From Ferrithrix thermotolerans DSM 19514 (GTDB lineage: Bacteria; Actinomycetota; Acidimicrobiia; Acidimicrobiales; Acidimicrobiaceae), in assembly GCF_900128965.1 (NCBI RefSeq), contig NZ_FQUL01000022.1:1-36594 (forward strand): 36,594 nt of DNA. The letters are read 5' to 3'. How positions within the stretch are numbered: the stretch's first letter is position 1; each line of letters starts with the position of its first letter. The notes beneath the pieces were generated by a model. That model worked only from the letters and a program-made list of their open reading frames with translations, did not search any database and was not told where the DNA came from. The translations under genes were made by a program, and so were the position numbers. Positions 8,137 to 18,156 of the stretch are shown in pieces.

Positions 8137-9936
8137 CTAAAGCAATTCCTGATCAAATATAAGGCCTCGTCCCTCGCAAGTCGGACAAGTTTGGGAAAAC
8201 GCCTCCACAAGCCCTTCCGAAACTCTCTGTCTTGTCATCTCTACGAGTCCGAGGGGAGACATATCATAGACGTGGCTCTTGGTCTTGTCCCTTGCTAACG
8301 CAGCTCTAAATGCCCTCATAACATCGTCTCGGTTCTCTTTGATGAGCATATCGATAAAATCGATAACGATGATGCCACCAATGTCTCTGAGTCGTAGTTG
8401 ATGAGCTATCTCTTCGACGGCCTCGAGGTTGTTCCGATGAATAGTCTCTTCCAAAGATACCGTACCGACATTCTTTGCGGTATTTACGTCTATCACGGTT
8501 AGAGCCTCAGCCCTGTCTATCACGATAGATCCCCCAGAGGGAAGCCAAACCTTTCTGCCGAGAGCCTTATGAAGCTGTTCGTGAACGTGATAGGCTTCAA
8601 AGAGAGGAACAAGATTCTCGTTAGGATCGTAGTACTCAACACGATCCGCCAGTTCAGGGGAGATCGCAGATACATAGGAGACAACCTCCTCGTACATGCT
8701 CTGATCGTCTATTATTACACCCCTATAGTTGCGATTGAACTCTTCCCTAATCACCCTCAGTGCGACCTTTGGTTCGCGATAAAGGAGGGCCGGGGCGTGC
8801 ACAGTCCTCGCCATCTGATCGATCTTCTCCCACATCTCTGTAAGACGCGTGAGGTCTCGACTAAGCTCCTCTGCACTAGCTCCCTCAGCAGCTGTCCTAA
8901 CGATCATTCCGAATCCAGGAGGTTTTATCTCATCAAGAATCCGTCGTAACCTGCGCCGTTCCTCCTCGGGGAGTCGTTTGGAGATTCCATAGCTATCAGA
9001 GTGAGGGATAAGCACTACAAATCTTCCGGGCAAAGATACCTCTTGAGTAAGACGCGCACCTTTTGCCCCGATAGGATTCTTAACAACCTGGCAGATGACC
9101 GTTTGTTTCGGTCTCAACAGATGTTCGATCCGCACACTACGGTCACCGACCTCGATATCATCACGATCGAAGCGCACGTCACCTCTGTAGATTACTGCAT
9201 TCTTCGATGTGCCGATGTCTATGAAGGCTGCCTCCATGCCAGGTAAGACATTTGCAACACGACCTAGATAGATGTTTCCATCAATGTTGTATTGATCATC
9301 CGCCTCTCTTGATACGTAGTGTTCTATTAGCGTTCGACCTTCAAGAATCGCTATCTGTGAAGCACCACCTTTCACATGGACGCACATTAGGTACCGTCCA
9401 ATCGGCCTGCCCTTACGCTGACGTGGAGCCCTCTGATTCAGACGTCTCTTGCCTCTTGGACCTTTTTCCAACGAGTCTGCGAGTTTCCCCTCTATGTTGT
9501 ATTCGATTGGACCTTCTGGCACAACAACGTCGCTGTCAGCTTTCGTCCTTAGATACTTACGTTTCCGTCTAGTTGCCTCCGAGAGTGGGGGCGGGGCCGG
9601 ACGAGTATCCCCGATCTTAGGTTTCGCCTCTATGCCTTGAGGAACAGGGACTTTACCAGCCAATGGAACCTTTGACTCTTGATCATTTGAGTCGGACACC
9701 TGCACATTATCGTTAGCTCCCTTTTGCCCCCTAACTCTACCTCTAGATCTGCGAACAGAGCGTGATCTGACCTCTGGCTCAGCCTTGGTGTCACTGATTT
9801 GATCAGACTTTACCCTACTACTACCCTCCCTGCTAGATGAAGAGACCGGAGGGGGCAGCTTTATCGACTCTTGGCCACGTTCTCCAGACGCTCCCGCCCC
9901 ATTTAATTTGTCTAAACTCAAATTCTCTTCGGACAC
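8137..9936 (-). CDS. rng: Ribonuclease E/G family endoribonuclease
   Basis: RNA-decay and rRNA-maturation endonuclease. About 180 N-terminal residues are low-complexity, charged and arginine-rich, then an S1 domain (~215-295, YLGRVANVLPGMEAAFIDIG), a DNase I-like catalytic domain with metal ligands in VIDVNTAK (D483) and IIVIDFIDM (D526), and the zinc-link CPTC (584-587) with following CEGRG. I chose the GTG at 9936 because GGAAGGG lies nine bases upstream; an in-frame TTG at 10041 would add 35 residues without a comparable ribosome site. The ending soon after the zinc-link resembles RNase G or short actinobacterial RNase E, whose disordered arm is N-terminal. Symbol could equally be rne. Confidence 0.93.
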   Translation of the reverse strand: MSEENLSLDKLNGAGASGERGQESIKLPPPVSSSSREGSSRVKSDQISDTKAEPEVRSRSVRRSRGRVRGQKGANDNVQVSDSNDQESKVPLAGKVPVPQGIEAKPKIGDTRPAPPPLSEATRRKRKYLRTKADSDVVVPEGPIEYNIEGKLADSLEKGPRGKRRLNQRAPRQRKGRPIGRYLMCVHVKGGASQIAILEGRTLIEHYVSREADDQYNIDGNIYLGRVANVLPGMEAAFIDIGTSKNAVIYRGDVRFDRDDIEVGDRSVRIEHLLRPKQTVICQVVKNPIGAKGARLTQEVSLPGRFVVLIPHSDSYGISKRLPEEERRRLRRILDEIKPPGFGMIVRTAAEGASAEELSRDLTRLTEMWEKIDQMARTVHAPALLYREPKVALRVIREEFNRNYRGVIIDDQSMYEEVVSYVSAISPELADRVEYYDPNENLVPLFEAYHVHEQLHKALGRKVWLPSGGSIVIDRAEALTVIDVNTAKNVGTVSLEETIHRNNLEAVEEIAHQLRLRDIGGIIVIDFIDMLIKENRDDVMRAFRAALARDKTKSHVYDMSPLGLVEMTRQRVSEGLVEAFSQTCPTCEGRGLIFDQELL

Positions 9937-10366
9937 TATCAATGACCCTTCCAGATAGTGACCCAACCTGACAGACTCCAGCTTCCGACGTAAAGCAGGT
10001 GCGCACAGCGCTTGAACTCTTAGAAACTTCCCACAAGTCAAGTTCGGTCATTGCGACAGGTGGTTCCTCTAGATGCCTGCGAGAGAAACGAACCTTCGTC
10101 GCCTTGTAAAATCTTTGTTTGCTAGCCGATCCGGACTGTCTTCTTGGTTGAACCGACACCACAAGCAAAGCCCAAAAGACAATTAATACTTGGGTTGTCC
10201 AACGTGACTCAACAAACATTGCCTTCATTGTAGTGCAAATCTTCCGACGCACCCCATATGGTAGGTAAATCGATGTATCAATGAGCGTTATCCACTTATA
10301 GCCCAAAACGCTGCATCTCAAGATCGCTGATCGCCAAAGGAGGTGCGACTTGACCTACGCCTTTTT
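9937..10366. other. 430-base gap between mrdA and the RNase E/G gene
   Basis: No convincing gene. A minus-strand frame from about 10321 to 9833 is open but resembles no family, has no ribosome site and runs 100 bases into the RNase gene. The region should hold the promoter for the RNase-rplU-rpmA-obg-proBA unit; TACAAT in the minus sense near 10232-10227 is the best -10 candidate but has no good -35. In many actinobacteria rodA and radical-SAM/DUF2344 genes occupy this interval; none is present. Confidence 0.5.
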
Positions 10367-12418
10367 TCAGCCAGCCTTTGACACAGAGGTCTTGCTCGTA
10401 GAGGCCTTATAGCCTTTGGGCTTCTGAGCTGTCTTCTTCGTTGGTGATATCAGCAGCGTACCTTTTACCCCTGTTGATCCCGCACTTAGATGGGGTACTC
10501 CATAAACCTCAGGCTTTATTGGGTGAGACATCAGATAGGTGAACAAAGCCCTCACCATCGGTGCCGCACCTACCGCCCCAAAACCTCCACCAGTCACAAC
10601 TGCAGAGATCACGTACTGTGGATTATTAACGGGTCCCCAAGCAACAAATAAGGAGTCAGGAGCTTGTCCCGCCACAGACGCAGTTCCAGTCTTCCCGGCC
10701 AGAGGAAACTGAGACAAAGGAAAACCAGCAAAGGTCTGTCCACCGGTACCATACTGTATGGCTCCTTCAAAACCCTTTATCATTGCGGCTCGATCGACCG
10801 CAGGGATGGTAACGTGAGTTACCACCTTCGGCGGAAAGTACTTTATTAGCTTTCCCTGATCGTTTACAATACCGTCTGCAATCCGAGGAACGTAACGAGT
10901 TCCACCATTCGCAAAGGTCGCATAGGCGTTCGCTAGCTGTAATGGAGTAATCAGGGTCATCCCCTGTCCGAAAGCCATCTCTATGTTGTCTCCTGCGTAC
11001 CAGGTGTCGTATGGGAAAGCAGAAGGATAGAGCTTATGAAGATACTGCCGCTCGGACAGTGAGTCAACTATCCCCGCCGCCTCTCCGGGAAGCGCGATTC
11101 CAGTGGGTTGACCAAATCCATAAGCCTTTGCCATATTTTGGATGGGAGTTGGGCCGAACTGACTCTGATTAATATAGAAGTTGTAGCCAAGGGTATAAAA
11201 GAACACATCGTCCGAGTCCGCCAGAGCCGTAACGATATTGATATTGCCGAGCGCCTCGTAACCGGAGTTGTGAAAGCTGCACTTTCCGACCGTGCAGTTA
11301 GGAACCTTGAAGTACCCGGGATCGTTGATAATAGTGTAAGGGCTTATAAGTCCATCCTTTAGAGCAGCCGAGGCAGTTGCCAACTTGAAGGTCGATCCTG
11401 GCGTATACTCTCCCTGAATTGCGCGATTTATTAGCGGTTGATTTGAGGAAGGGCTCGTAAGCGCTGCGTAGTTGGCATTAGTGATATATGGAACCCACTC
11501 AGATGGGTTGTAAGTTGGATAAGAAGCCATCGCGTAGATAGACCCATTGTTGGGGTTCTCAACCACTATCGATCCTGCGAGTCTGGCAGCGTTTATTACA
11601 AATGAGTTGGGAGAGTGCGCCAAGTGGTAGATCTGGTTGGCAAGGATCGTCTGAGCCTTTTTCTCAAGGTTTGCGTCTATGGTTAGCTGCAGGTTTCCCC
11701 CTGGCACCGGCTTCGTCTCCCCTAGCACCCCGACCACATCTCCCGCAGCATTAACCTGAAGTTTTTCGACGCCCGACCTTCCCCGTAGGTAGTTCTGAAA
11801 CGTGGCTTCAACCCCGGCTTCACCTATCTGATCCCCAGCCTGATATCCCTGCTTAGCAAGCGTTTTCAGCTGAGCGGCCGAGACCTGACCTACATAACCT
11901 AGAACCTGTGCCGCAGTGTCACCCATAGGATAGGTTCTCTGAGTAGTCAGCTCTATGGTGACGCCTGGATACTCGCTCTGGTGTTCTTGGAAGTAGATCG
12001 CCTGGTTGGTAGATAGGTTATATTTGATCGGTGTCGGCTGATAGATACTGTATTGAGAGTTAATCAGCTCTGACTGCACCTGGGCAGGAGTCAACCCCAC
12101 CAGCTGAGCTACTCTCTTCACCACCGCTGGGTGGAGGTAAGCCTCTCTTGAAGATAGTGCGAGAGTCTTCACAACTTGATTGCCAACCATGACCTGTTCG
12201 TTTCGGTCAAGAATCAACCCTCTCGGCGCTGGAACCGATACCTCCCTCACCTGATTTGCCGCCGCCTCAGCCTTGTAGACCGGCGCAGTTAGCACCTGAA
12301 GTGCGTATAGGCGCGCAAACAACGCCACGAAGAGTGCAGCTGCAACAAAACCCATCAGTCGTGACCTTAACTTAAACGACATCGGTTTCTTCGAGCTTGA
12401 ATCTTGAGAAACTTGCAT
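10367..12418 (-). CDS. mrdA: Penicillin-binding protein 2, elongasome transpeptidase
   Basis: 683-residue class B PBP that cross-links peptidoglycan during cell elongation. One N-terminal membrane anchor (~22-43), the PBP dimerisation region (APRGLILDRNEQ, YPMGDTAAQVLGYVG), and a transpeptidase domain with all three catalytic motifs: STFK (S342, K345), SDD at 402-404 in place of SxN (usual in this subfamily), and KTG (576-578). The C-terminal tail is lysine-rich. Good ribosome site AAGGAG; it begins 3 bases after mreD, so it belongs to the mreBCD operon. The partner glycosyltransferase gene rodA is not next to it. Confidence 0.95.
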   Translation of the reverse strand: MQVSQDSSSKKPMSFKLRSRLMGFVAAALFVALFARLYALQVLTAPVYKAEAAANQVREVSVPAPRGLILDRNEQVMVGNQVVKTLALSSREAYLHPAVVKRVAQLVGLTPAQVQSELINSQYSIYQPTPIKYNLSTNQAIYFQEHQSEYPGVTIELTTQRTYPMGDTAAQVLGYVGQVSAAQLKTLAKQGYQAGDQIGEAGVEATFQNYLRGRSGVEKLQVNAAGDVVGVLGETKPVPGGNLQLTIDANLEKKAQTILANQIYHLAHSPNSFVINAARLAGSIVVENPNNGSIYAMASYPTYNPSEWVPYITNANYAALTSPSSNQPLINRAIQGEYTPGSTFKLATASAALKDGLISPYTIINDPGYFKVPNCTVGKCSFHNSGYEALGNINIVTALADSDDVFFYTLGYNFYINQSQFGPTPIQNMAKAYGFGQPTGIALPGEAAGIVDSLSERQYLHKLYPSAFPYDTWYAGDNIEMAFGQGMTLITPLQLANAYATFANGGTRYVPRIADGIVNDQGKLIKYFPPKVVTHVTIPAVDRAAMIKGFEGAIQYGTGGQTFAGFPLSQFPLAGKTGTASVAGQAPDSLFVAWGPVNNPQYVISAVVTGGGFGAVGAAPMVRALFTYLMSHPIKPEVYGVPHLSAGSTGVKGTLLISPTKKTAQKPKGYKASTSKTSVSKAG

Positions 12419-12421
12419 CGA

Positions 12422-12943
12422 CTATCTCCTTGGGATTGGTGTTGCCAGTCGACCCGAACCTGCCATAGCAAATCTCACCAGTGCTATCATCACCGGTGAC
12501 AAAAGGAAGTTTACCCCGCCAACAATTAGAAATTCGATGAGGAAGTGTGCCCTAAGGGGATCCGAGAGGTTCATAACAAAAAGGCCAACGGAAACTAAAA
12601 TCTGAGCAGCTGCAGAACCTACGCCCACCAACAACATATCGAGCCATCTACTTCTTTTTGCTCCTAAGCGCTCACTTTCGCCTAGAAGATAACCCACGAA
12701 GGAGTACACCAATGAGGACATACCAAAGGGCGTTACTAAGAACGAGTCCGCAAGGATTCCACTAACAAACCCTGCCACCGCCCCTGCCTCTCGTCCTCCA
12801 ACTACCGCAACTGAACAGACAAATAAAAGCAGCAGATCAGGATGAACGCTGTCGATGGAAGCCGATCCCAACGTAGTATGCTGAAGCACCAACACGGTTA
12901 GGAGTAAAAGAGGCATTCTAAGAGAGGAAAGGAATCGCCCCAT
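12422..12943 (-). CDS. mreD: Rod shape-determining protein MreD
   Basis: 173 residues, almost wholly hydrophobic with about five predicted membrane helices, the right size and hydropathy for MreD. Position between mreC and mrdA supports the call as much as sequence does, since the family diverges quickly. The features GGREAGAVAGFVSGILADSF and GMSSLVYSFVGYLLG match MreD-type helices. AGGAGG just upstream overlaps the mreC stop. It links MreC to the elongasome in the cytoplasmic membrane. Confidence 0.9.
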   Translation of the reverse strand: MGRFLSSLRMPLLLLTVLVLQHTTLGSASIDSVHPDLLLLFVCSVAVVGGREAGAVAGFVSGILADSFLVTPFGMSSLVYSFVGYLLGESERLGAKRSRWLDMLLVGVGSAAAQILVSVGLFVMNLSDPLRAHFLIEFLIVGGVNFLLSPVMIALVRFAMAGSGRLATPIPRR

Positions 12944-13774
12944 CTATCCTCCTGGGGTCCAGAAAAGTACCTTCACGTACTGAAGGTTCGCATAGTTTAC
13001 CACTGGCTTCACAGATACGCTTTCTTCCAAGGATCCCGCCGGGATACTAGCACTTATCACCTTACCTACTGGAATCCCTGCAGGGAAGATCTCGCCCTGC
13101 AGTCCTGAGGTTGTTAGAACCTGGTCCCTTACAAAGGTGGTCCCTGGCGTTACGTAAAGCAACTTGAGTGGCAAATTTGGGCCTTGACCCTGAGCAAGGG
13201 CAGCGTTGCCATTAGAAGAGATGCGAACTCCAACGCTAAAACTTGGATCGGTTACCATAAGAACGGTAGCGCTATTCGATGCAACCTCCACTACTCTCCC
13301 AGCCAAACCTGTTCCACCAACCACTGGGTCCCCCAGCTTGATACCAGCAGCAAACCCTTTGTTGATCTCAAAGCTGAGCTGAACGTTTGATGGCGTGAAG
13401 TTGATGACTTGTGCATCTGTGCCCGGGAGGCTACCAACAAAACTTAGGTGATTAAGCGCTAACACCCCTGCTAGCTCGTCCTTTAAAGCCTGAAAGCTGT
13501 TGTATTCTCCCTTTAGGGTCTGCAACTCTCGTTCAAGTTGAGCGTTCTTCTCCTTCACTGATGAGTAATCGACGGCCCCTGTAAAGAAGTTTGTCACTGG
13601 ATCGACGATAGAGTTGAGGCTGTTCCTAAGGGGCGAAACCACCTGACGAACGTCTCCTTTTACTGAGACGAAGCTCAGAGTTCCGCCACCTCGGAAGTTC
13701 AAGGTTAGAAGTGTGAGGGAGATAAGCATCGCCAAAATGACCGTAATGCGCGGTCGCTCAAACAGTCTCCCCAA
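12944..13774 (-). CDS. mreC: Rod shape-determining protein MreC
   Basis: 276 residues: one N-terminal membrane helix (~10-26), a coiled-coil of charged heptads (~70-105, SSVKEKNAQLERELQTLKGE region), then the periplasm-like beta domain with GDPVVGGTGLAGRVVEV and an SGLQGEIFPAGIPVG segment characteristic of MreC. The start is TTG at 13774, with AGGGG nine bases upstream. Acts as an outer scaffold of the elongasome and regulates PBP2. Adjacent to mreB (20 bases) and mreD (touching). Confidence 0.94.
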   Translation of the reverse strand: MGRLFERPRITVILAMLISLTLLTLNFRGGGTLSFVSVKGDVRQVVSPLRNSLNSIVDPVTNFFTGAVDYSSVKEKNAQLERELQTLKGEYNSFQALKDELAGVLALNHLSFVGSLPGTDAQVINFTPSNVQLSFEINKGFAAGIKLGDPVVGGTGLAGRVVEVASNSATVLMVTDPSFSVGVRISSNGNAALAQGQGPNLPLKLLYVTPGTTFVRDQVLTTSGLQGEIFPAGIPVGKVISASIPAGSLEESVSVKPVVNYANLQYVKVLFWTPGG

Positions 13775-13794
13775 TTCACAGAGCCCCTAACTAA

Positions 13795-14832
13795 CTATCT
13801 TCTAGACGATGCAGATATTAGAACCTGCTGCAGCGCTTCGAACTCCTCTAAACACTGTCCTGATCCTATCGCCACACAGTCAAGAGGATTATCGGCCACG
13901 ACTATCGGCATCGACGTTTCGCTATGGATACGCTCGGCTAATCCTGCCAGCAGAGCTCCGCCCCCAGTCAGCACGATACCTTGTTCCATGATGTCAGCGG
14001 AGAGTTCCGGAGGTGTAGCATCTAACGTATCTTTTACCGCATCCACTATTGAATTAATTGGCTCTTCTATAGCCTTTCTAATCTCTTCGGTGGAGATAAG
14101 CACGGTTTTAGGAAGGCCTGTTACCAGGTCTCTACCTCTTATCTCTGCCTGTAACTCCTCTGGCAACTTAAACGCAGAGCCAAGAGTCATCTTGATCTCC
14201 TCCGCCGTTCTCTCACCAAGGGCAAGATTGTACTCTTTTTTGACATAGGCAATAATCGCCTCGTCAAGCTCATCTCCACCGATTCTGATCGACTTCGACG
14301 TCACAATCCCACCAAGGGAGATCACCGCTACCTCAGTGGTTCCACCACCTATATCCACCACCATATTCCCAGAGGGTTCGTGGATGGGCAGACCAGCTCC
14401 GATAGCTGCTGCCATCGGCTCTTCGATAATGTAAGCCGGTTTTCGGGCTCCCGCATACTCTGCAGCCTCCTGGACCGCTCTTTGCTCAACCCCAGTAATC
14501 CCACTAGGAACACAGATAATCATCCGAGGCTTAGAGAAACGAGACTGATGAACCTTGCCTATAAAGTAGCGAAGCATCTTCTCGCAGATCTCAAAGTCTG
14601 CTATCACGCCATCTTTCAATGGACGGATCGCTTGAATGTTGGAAGGGGTACGCCCGATCATCCTCTTCGCCTCAGCGCCGACCGCCAGAGGGCGACCGTC
14701 CCTAGTATCTATGGCAACGACAGATGGCTCGTTGAGAATGATTCCTTTACCCCGAACATAGACCAAAGTGTTGGCTGTGCCGAGATCGACCGCCATATCC
14801 CTGCTTAAAAAAGCTCCGACTCCCTTTGCCAT
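13795..14832 (-). CDS. mreB: Actin-like rod shape-determining protein MreB
   Basis: 345 residues, normal for MreB. Phosphate 1 motif [11 protein letters not shown] near the N-terminus, [12 protein letters not shown], phosphate 2 [18 protein letters not shown] and the adenosine motif [14 protein letters not shown] are all present. Forms filaments on the inner membrane that organise lateral wall synthesis. GGAGGT lies five to six bases before the ATG. It heads the mreB-mreC-mreD-mrdA unit, and implies a rod-shaped or filamentous cell, since coccoid actinobacteria often lack it. Confidence 0.97.
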   Translation of the reverse strand: MAKGVGAFLSRDMAVDLGTANTLVYVRGKGIILNEPSVVAIDTRDGRPLAVGAEAKRMIGRTPSNIQAIRPLKDGVIADFEICEKMLRYFIGKVHQSRFSKPRMIICVPSGITGVEQRAVQEAAEYAGARKPAYIIEEPMAAAIGAGLPIHEPSGNMVVDIGGGTTEVAVISLGGIVTSKSIRIGGDELDEAIIAYVKKEYNLALGERTAEEIKMTLGSAFKLPEELQAEIRGRDLVTGLPKTVLISTEEIRKAIEEPINSIVDAVKDTLDATPPELSADIMEQGIVLTGGGALLAGLAERIHSETSMPIVVADNPLDCVAIGSGQCLEEFEALQQVLISASSRR

Positions 14833-14876
14833 CTTTTACCTCCATTCGCTGTTGGCCCGACGAAGGCCTAGAGCAG

Positions 14877-15290
14877 CTATGCCTCCAAGTTCGGAAAGAA
14901 CAGCTTGATTTCACGTTGCGCAGCCGTCATAGAGTCTGAACCGTGCACTAAATTTTCACTTACTATAGTAGCGAGATCTCCACGGATCGTACCTGGATTC
15001 GCCACAGACGGATCCGTAGCACCCATAATTCCTCTTACTATCTTTATAACGTCACCGTCTCCGGTTACGACAGCTAGAACCGAAGGTCCGGAGGTAATAA
15101 AAGCTACAAGGTCATCGAAGAACGCTTTATCGGCGTGTTCTACATAGTGTTCTTTCGCCTCTGGTTCGCTAATCGTTCTTTGTTGAAGTTCTAGAAACCG
15201 AAGCCCCTTGTTCTCAAGTCTCTTTAGGATCTCGCCGACAAGTCCTCTTCGGACGGCATCGGGCTTACATATAAATAAGGTCTTTTCCAT
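14877..15290 (-). CDS. ndk: Nucleoside diphosphate kinase
   Basis: 137 residues, standard bacterial length. KTLFICKPDAVRRGLVGEI opens the fold, and NLVHGSDS carries the phosphorylated histidine H116. The hexamer-loop residues (GATDPSVANPGTIRGD) are intact. Transfers gamma-phosphate between nucleoside triphosphates and diphosphates. Lies between folC (51 bases upstream) and mreB (44 bases downstream). No strong ribosome site is visible before the ATG. Confidence 0.97.
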   Translation of the reverse strand: MEKTLFICKPDAVRRGLVGEILKRLENKGLRFLELQQRTISEPEAKEHYVEHADKAFFDDLVAFITSGPSVLAVVTGDGDVIKIVRGIMGATDPSVANPGTIRGDLATIVSENLVHGSDSMTAAQREIKLFFPNLEA

Positions 15291-15341
15291 ACAGTGGATG
15301 AAGGCTAGTCGGATGGACCTAAATCACATGCGTGTACGGCT

Positions 15342-16628
15342 CTATCCTTTTAGCAAATTCCTTACTTTCCCGACCAGCTTATGAGAACCGGTTACCACCA
15401 GCAATTGATCGTCGCGCAAAGCCCTAAGGTGGTCAAATATAGCACTGTCTAGATCAGATCGTAGCTCACTTTTCACGCCAAGACTTGAGGCAATCTCCGC
15501 AACCCCTAAGGGATCGACCTGTGTTGGGTCTCCGAGATCGATAGAGACAAGTAGATCGATAGAACTTGCCCCAATGGCCCTTATAAACTCAGCAGGACTC
15601 CTATCATGGGTGGTCGCAAAGACAACGATCCACCCTTTGAAAAGCGGTAGCTCCTGGGTCAGAGATGCTCCTAGGTGGGCCGCCGCGTCAGGGTTATGTG
15701 CCACGTCTAAAACCACCAACTTCTTCGCATCCATCGCAACTACTTCAAATCGGCCAGGCAAAGCAAGGGTAGCAACCGATCTCTCGACAATCTGGTGAGC
15801 TATGGATCCCTCTTTCAACTCTTCAACAGCCGCTATAGCGAGAGCTACATTTTCGACCTGATGGCTACCACGAAGAGATGCAAATAGCTGCGCGTAATCG
15901 CCCCTTGGAGTCGACAGATCAAACATCCATCCACCGACACCCTGACGTTTGTTTGCTATCAATATCTGTTCGTTCAGGCGGAGCGTCCTTACATGAGGTC
16001 TGCGTTCGATGACCTCTACGAGGTCTTCTCGGATATTACCGAGAATCAACGTTGAGCCGGGTTTGACAATACCCGACTTTGCTAACGCCACATCTTGGAG
16101 GGTCGGTCCAATCTGGGCTAGGTGATCTTCTCCCACGGATGTAATCACAGAGACCTCAGCCTCCACTACGTTAGTTGCATCCCAGGTTCCACCCATCCCG
16201 ACCTCGACAACTCCGACCTCTACTCCCTGCATTGCAAACAGGGAGTATGCTGCGGCTGTGAGAGCCTCAAACTGAGTCAAGCCCGTTATTCTAAAGGCAT
16301 CCACAATCTGTGCGAGGCTAGTCAACTCCTCATCTAAAGTATCCATTGCTACCGGATAGCCGTTCAGCATTATACGATCGGTCAACTCACCGAGATCTGG
16401 CGAAGAGAAGGTACCCACACTAACACCGCCAACCGCAAGTATGTGTGTTGCCACAGAGGCCACAGTGGACTTTCCGTTGGTTCCCGTAATGTGGATGGTC
16501 CTAAAGGAGTACTGAGGATCCCCTACGGTATGTAGCAGTCCCTTTAGACTCTCGAGAGAGGGTACTCCTGTCCTTTCAGACTCGAAGTTAGGAAGAGACT
16601 GCAACCACTGTAATCCAGATCGCTTCAC
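15342..16628 (-). CDS. folC: Bifunctional folylpolyglutamate synthase / dihydrofolate synthase
   Basis: 428 residues with the Mur-ligase-like layout: ITGTNGKST P-loop (48-54), FSSPDL, VEVGMGGTWDATNV, and the C-terminal LDVAHNPDA motif. Adds glutamates to (dihydro)folate in one-carbon metabolism. The start is GTG at 16628. It follows clpX by 34 bases; the usual actinobacterial neighbour valS, often between clpX and folC, is not there. Confidence 0.95.
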   Translation of the reverse strand: MKRSGLQWLQSLPNFESERTGVPSLESLKGLLHTVGDPQYSFRTIHITGTNGKSTVASVATHILAVGGVSVGTFSSPDLGELTDRIMLNGYPVAMDTLDEELTSLAQIVDAFRITGLTQFEALTAAAYSLFAMQGVEVGVVEVGMGGTWDATNVVEAEVSVITSVGEDHLAQIGPTLQDVALAKSGIVKPGSTLILGNIREDLVEVIERRPHVRTLRLNEQILIANKRQGVGGWMFDLSTPRGDYAQLFASLRGSHQVENVALAIAAVEELKEGSIAHQIVERSVATLALPGRFEVVAMDAKKLVVLDVAHNPDAAAHLGASLTQELPLFKGWIVVFATTHDRSPAEFIRAIGASSIDLLVSIDLGDPTQVDPLGVAEIASSLGVKSELRSDLDSAIFDHLRALRDDQLLVVTGSHKLVGKVRNLLKG

Positions 16629-16662
16629 GTAAATCGACTACCGAAAGGTCTCTTGAGCTGTA

Positions 16663-17937
16663 CTAGGATGCCACGCGTCGTGAACGATCAGGTCGGTTCG
16701 GCTCGGGAATGCGAGGAACGAGAGTTGGAGCAACGTGCTCAAGAACTACTCGCCTATCAATGACGCATCGACCAACGTCTTCTCTTGAAGGAAGATCGTA
16801 CATCACGTCAAGCAGAACCTCTTCGACTATTGCCCTAAGTCCTCTAGCGCCGGTTCCTCTCAACAGAGCCTGTTCAGCGACGGCCTCGATAGCGTCTTCT
16901 GTGTACTCTAACTCAATACCATCAAGTTCAAAGATCTTTTGAAACTGCTTTATGAGGGCGTTCTTTGGTTCAACTAAGATCTTCATCAACGCCGACTTGT
17001 CGAGATTCGAAACCGCTCCCACTACCGGAAGGCGACCGATAAACTCTGGAAGGAGACCAAACTTCAAGAGGTCCTCCGGAAGCACCCTCTTTAGTACCTG
17101 TGCCTCTTGATAGTCCTTTCCAAAGGGCTGGGACTTAAACCCTAACGCTTTCTTTCCGACCCTAGACTCTATTATCTCATCTAGACCCACGAAAGCACCT
17201 CCACAGATAAAGAGAATGTTGGTCGTGTCGATCTGGATGAACTCTTGATGAGGATGCTTTCGTCCCCCCTGTGGCGGAACTGAGGCCACAGTACCTTCCA
17301 GGATCTTTAGTAGCGCCTGTTGAACGCCTTCTCCGGAGACATCCCTTGTTATCGAGGGATTTTCGCTCTTCTTGGCGATCTTATCTATCTCATCTATGTA
17401 GATAATGCCAGTTTCAGCCTTTTTGACATCGAACTCTGCCGCCTGAATCAGCTTCAATAGAATGTTCTCCACGTCCTCGCCCACGTAACCAGCTTCGGTC
17501 AGAGCCGTTGCATCGGCAATAGCGAACGGAACATTCAACATTCTTGCGAGTGTCTGGGCGAGCAAGGTCTTACCACATCCGGTGGGACCCAACAGCAAGA
17601 CGTTTGACTTGCCTAACTCCACGTCATGATTTTTCAAACCACCGTTTTGTACTCGCTTGTAGTGGTTATAAACAGCAACTGAGAGAATCTTTTTTGCATC
17701 TTCTTGACCTACGACGTAGCTGTCTAGGAACTCAAAGATCTCCTTTGGCTTGGGCAACTTGTCAAACTTTACTTCGCTGGGATCCGGAGCCTCTTCGTCG
17801 ATTATATCGTTACAAAGTTCAATACACTTGTCGCAGATGTACACCCCAGGGCCGGCGATTAGTTTGCGAACCTGCTTTTGAGACATACCGCAGAAGCTGC
17901 ACTTTACAACTTCCTGACCCTCACCGAACTTTGCCAT
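16663..17937 (-). CDS. clpX: ATP-dependent Clp protease ATP-binding subunit ClpX
   Basis: 424 residues. N-terminal zinc-binding domain with C13, C16, C35 and C38; AAA+ domain with Walker [11 protein letters not shown] (~115-124), Walker [10 protein letters not shown], the substrate-pore and ClpP-contact segments ([17 protein letters not shown]) and sensor 2 RGTGARGLR. Unfolds substrates and feeds them to ClpP. Encoded 219 bases downstream of clpP rather than tightly linked; the interval contains a perfect 10-bp dyad 23 bases before the ATG, suggesting separate control from clpP. Confidence 0.97.
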   Translation of the reverse strand: MAKFGEGQEVVKCSFCGMSQKQVRKLIAGPGVYICDKCIELCNDIIDEEAPDPSEVKFDKLPKPKEIFEFLDSYVVGQEDAKKILSVAVYNHYKRVQNGGLKNHDVELGKSNVLLLGPTGCGKTLLAQTLARMLNVPFAIADATALTEAGYVGEDVENILLKLIQAAEFDVKKAETGIIYIDEIDKIAKKSENPSITRDVSGEGVQQALLKILEGTVASVPPQGGRKHPHQEFIQIDTTNILFICGGAFVGLDEIIESRVGKKALGFKSQPFGKDYQEAQVLKRVLPEDLLKFGLLPEFIGRLPVVGAVSNLDKSALMKILVEPKNALIKQFQKIFELDGIELEYTEDAIEAVAEQALLRGTGARGLRAIVEEVLLDVMYDLPSREDVGRCVIDRRVVLEHVAPTLVPRIPEPNRPDRSRRVAS

Positions 17938-17959
17938 TAAGACCTCTAACTCTCTGCTG

Positions 17960-17986
17960 ACCTTGGGTGGAAGTCACACCCAAGGT
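17960..17986 (-). promoter_or_regulatory. Perfect 10-bp inverted repeat in the clpX leader
   Basis: ACCTTGGGTG (17960-17969) and CACCCAAGGT (17977-17986) form a perfect 10-bp dyad with a 7-base loop, lying just upstream of the clpX ATG at 17937. No T tract follows in the minus sense, so it is not a classic terminator. It could be a regulator operator or an RNA hairpin in the clpX 5' untranslated region. It does not match the ClgR-type CGC-N-GCG pattern. Confidence 0.6.
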
Positions 17987-18156
17987 AACCCTAACGAGGA
18001 AGCCACCTTTAGAGAAGAACAAACCATCAAGGTCGTGCCCTTCGCTACCATCCTCCACAAAGTCGACTATACCGACAATTACAAAGATGAGATACTTCCA
18101 TTTGATTGACCCTTTATCAAGATAATATTAATGGTCTCTGTCTAAGCTCTAATCCC

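Noticed and set aside
9833-10321. Open frame upstream of RNase E/G
   Set aside because: Overlaps the RNase N-terminus by ~100 bases and has no motif or ribosome site.
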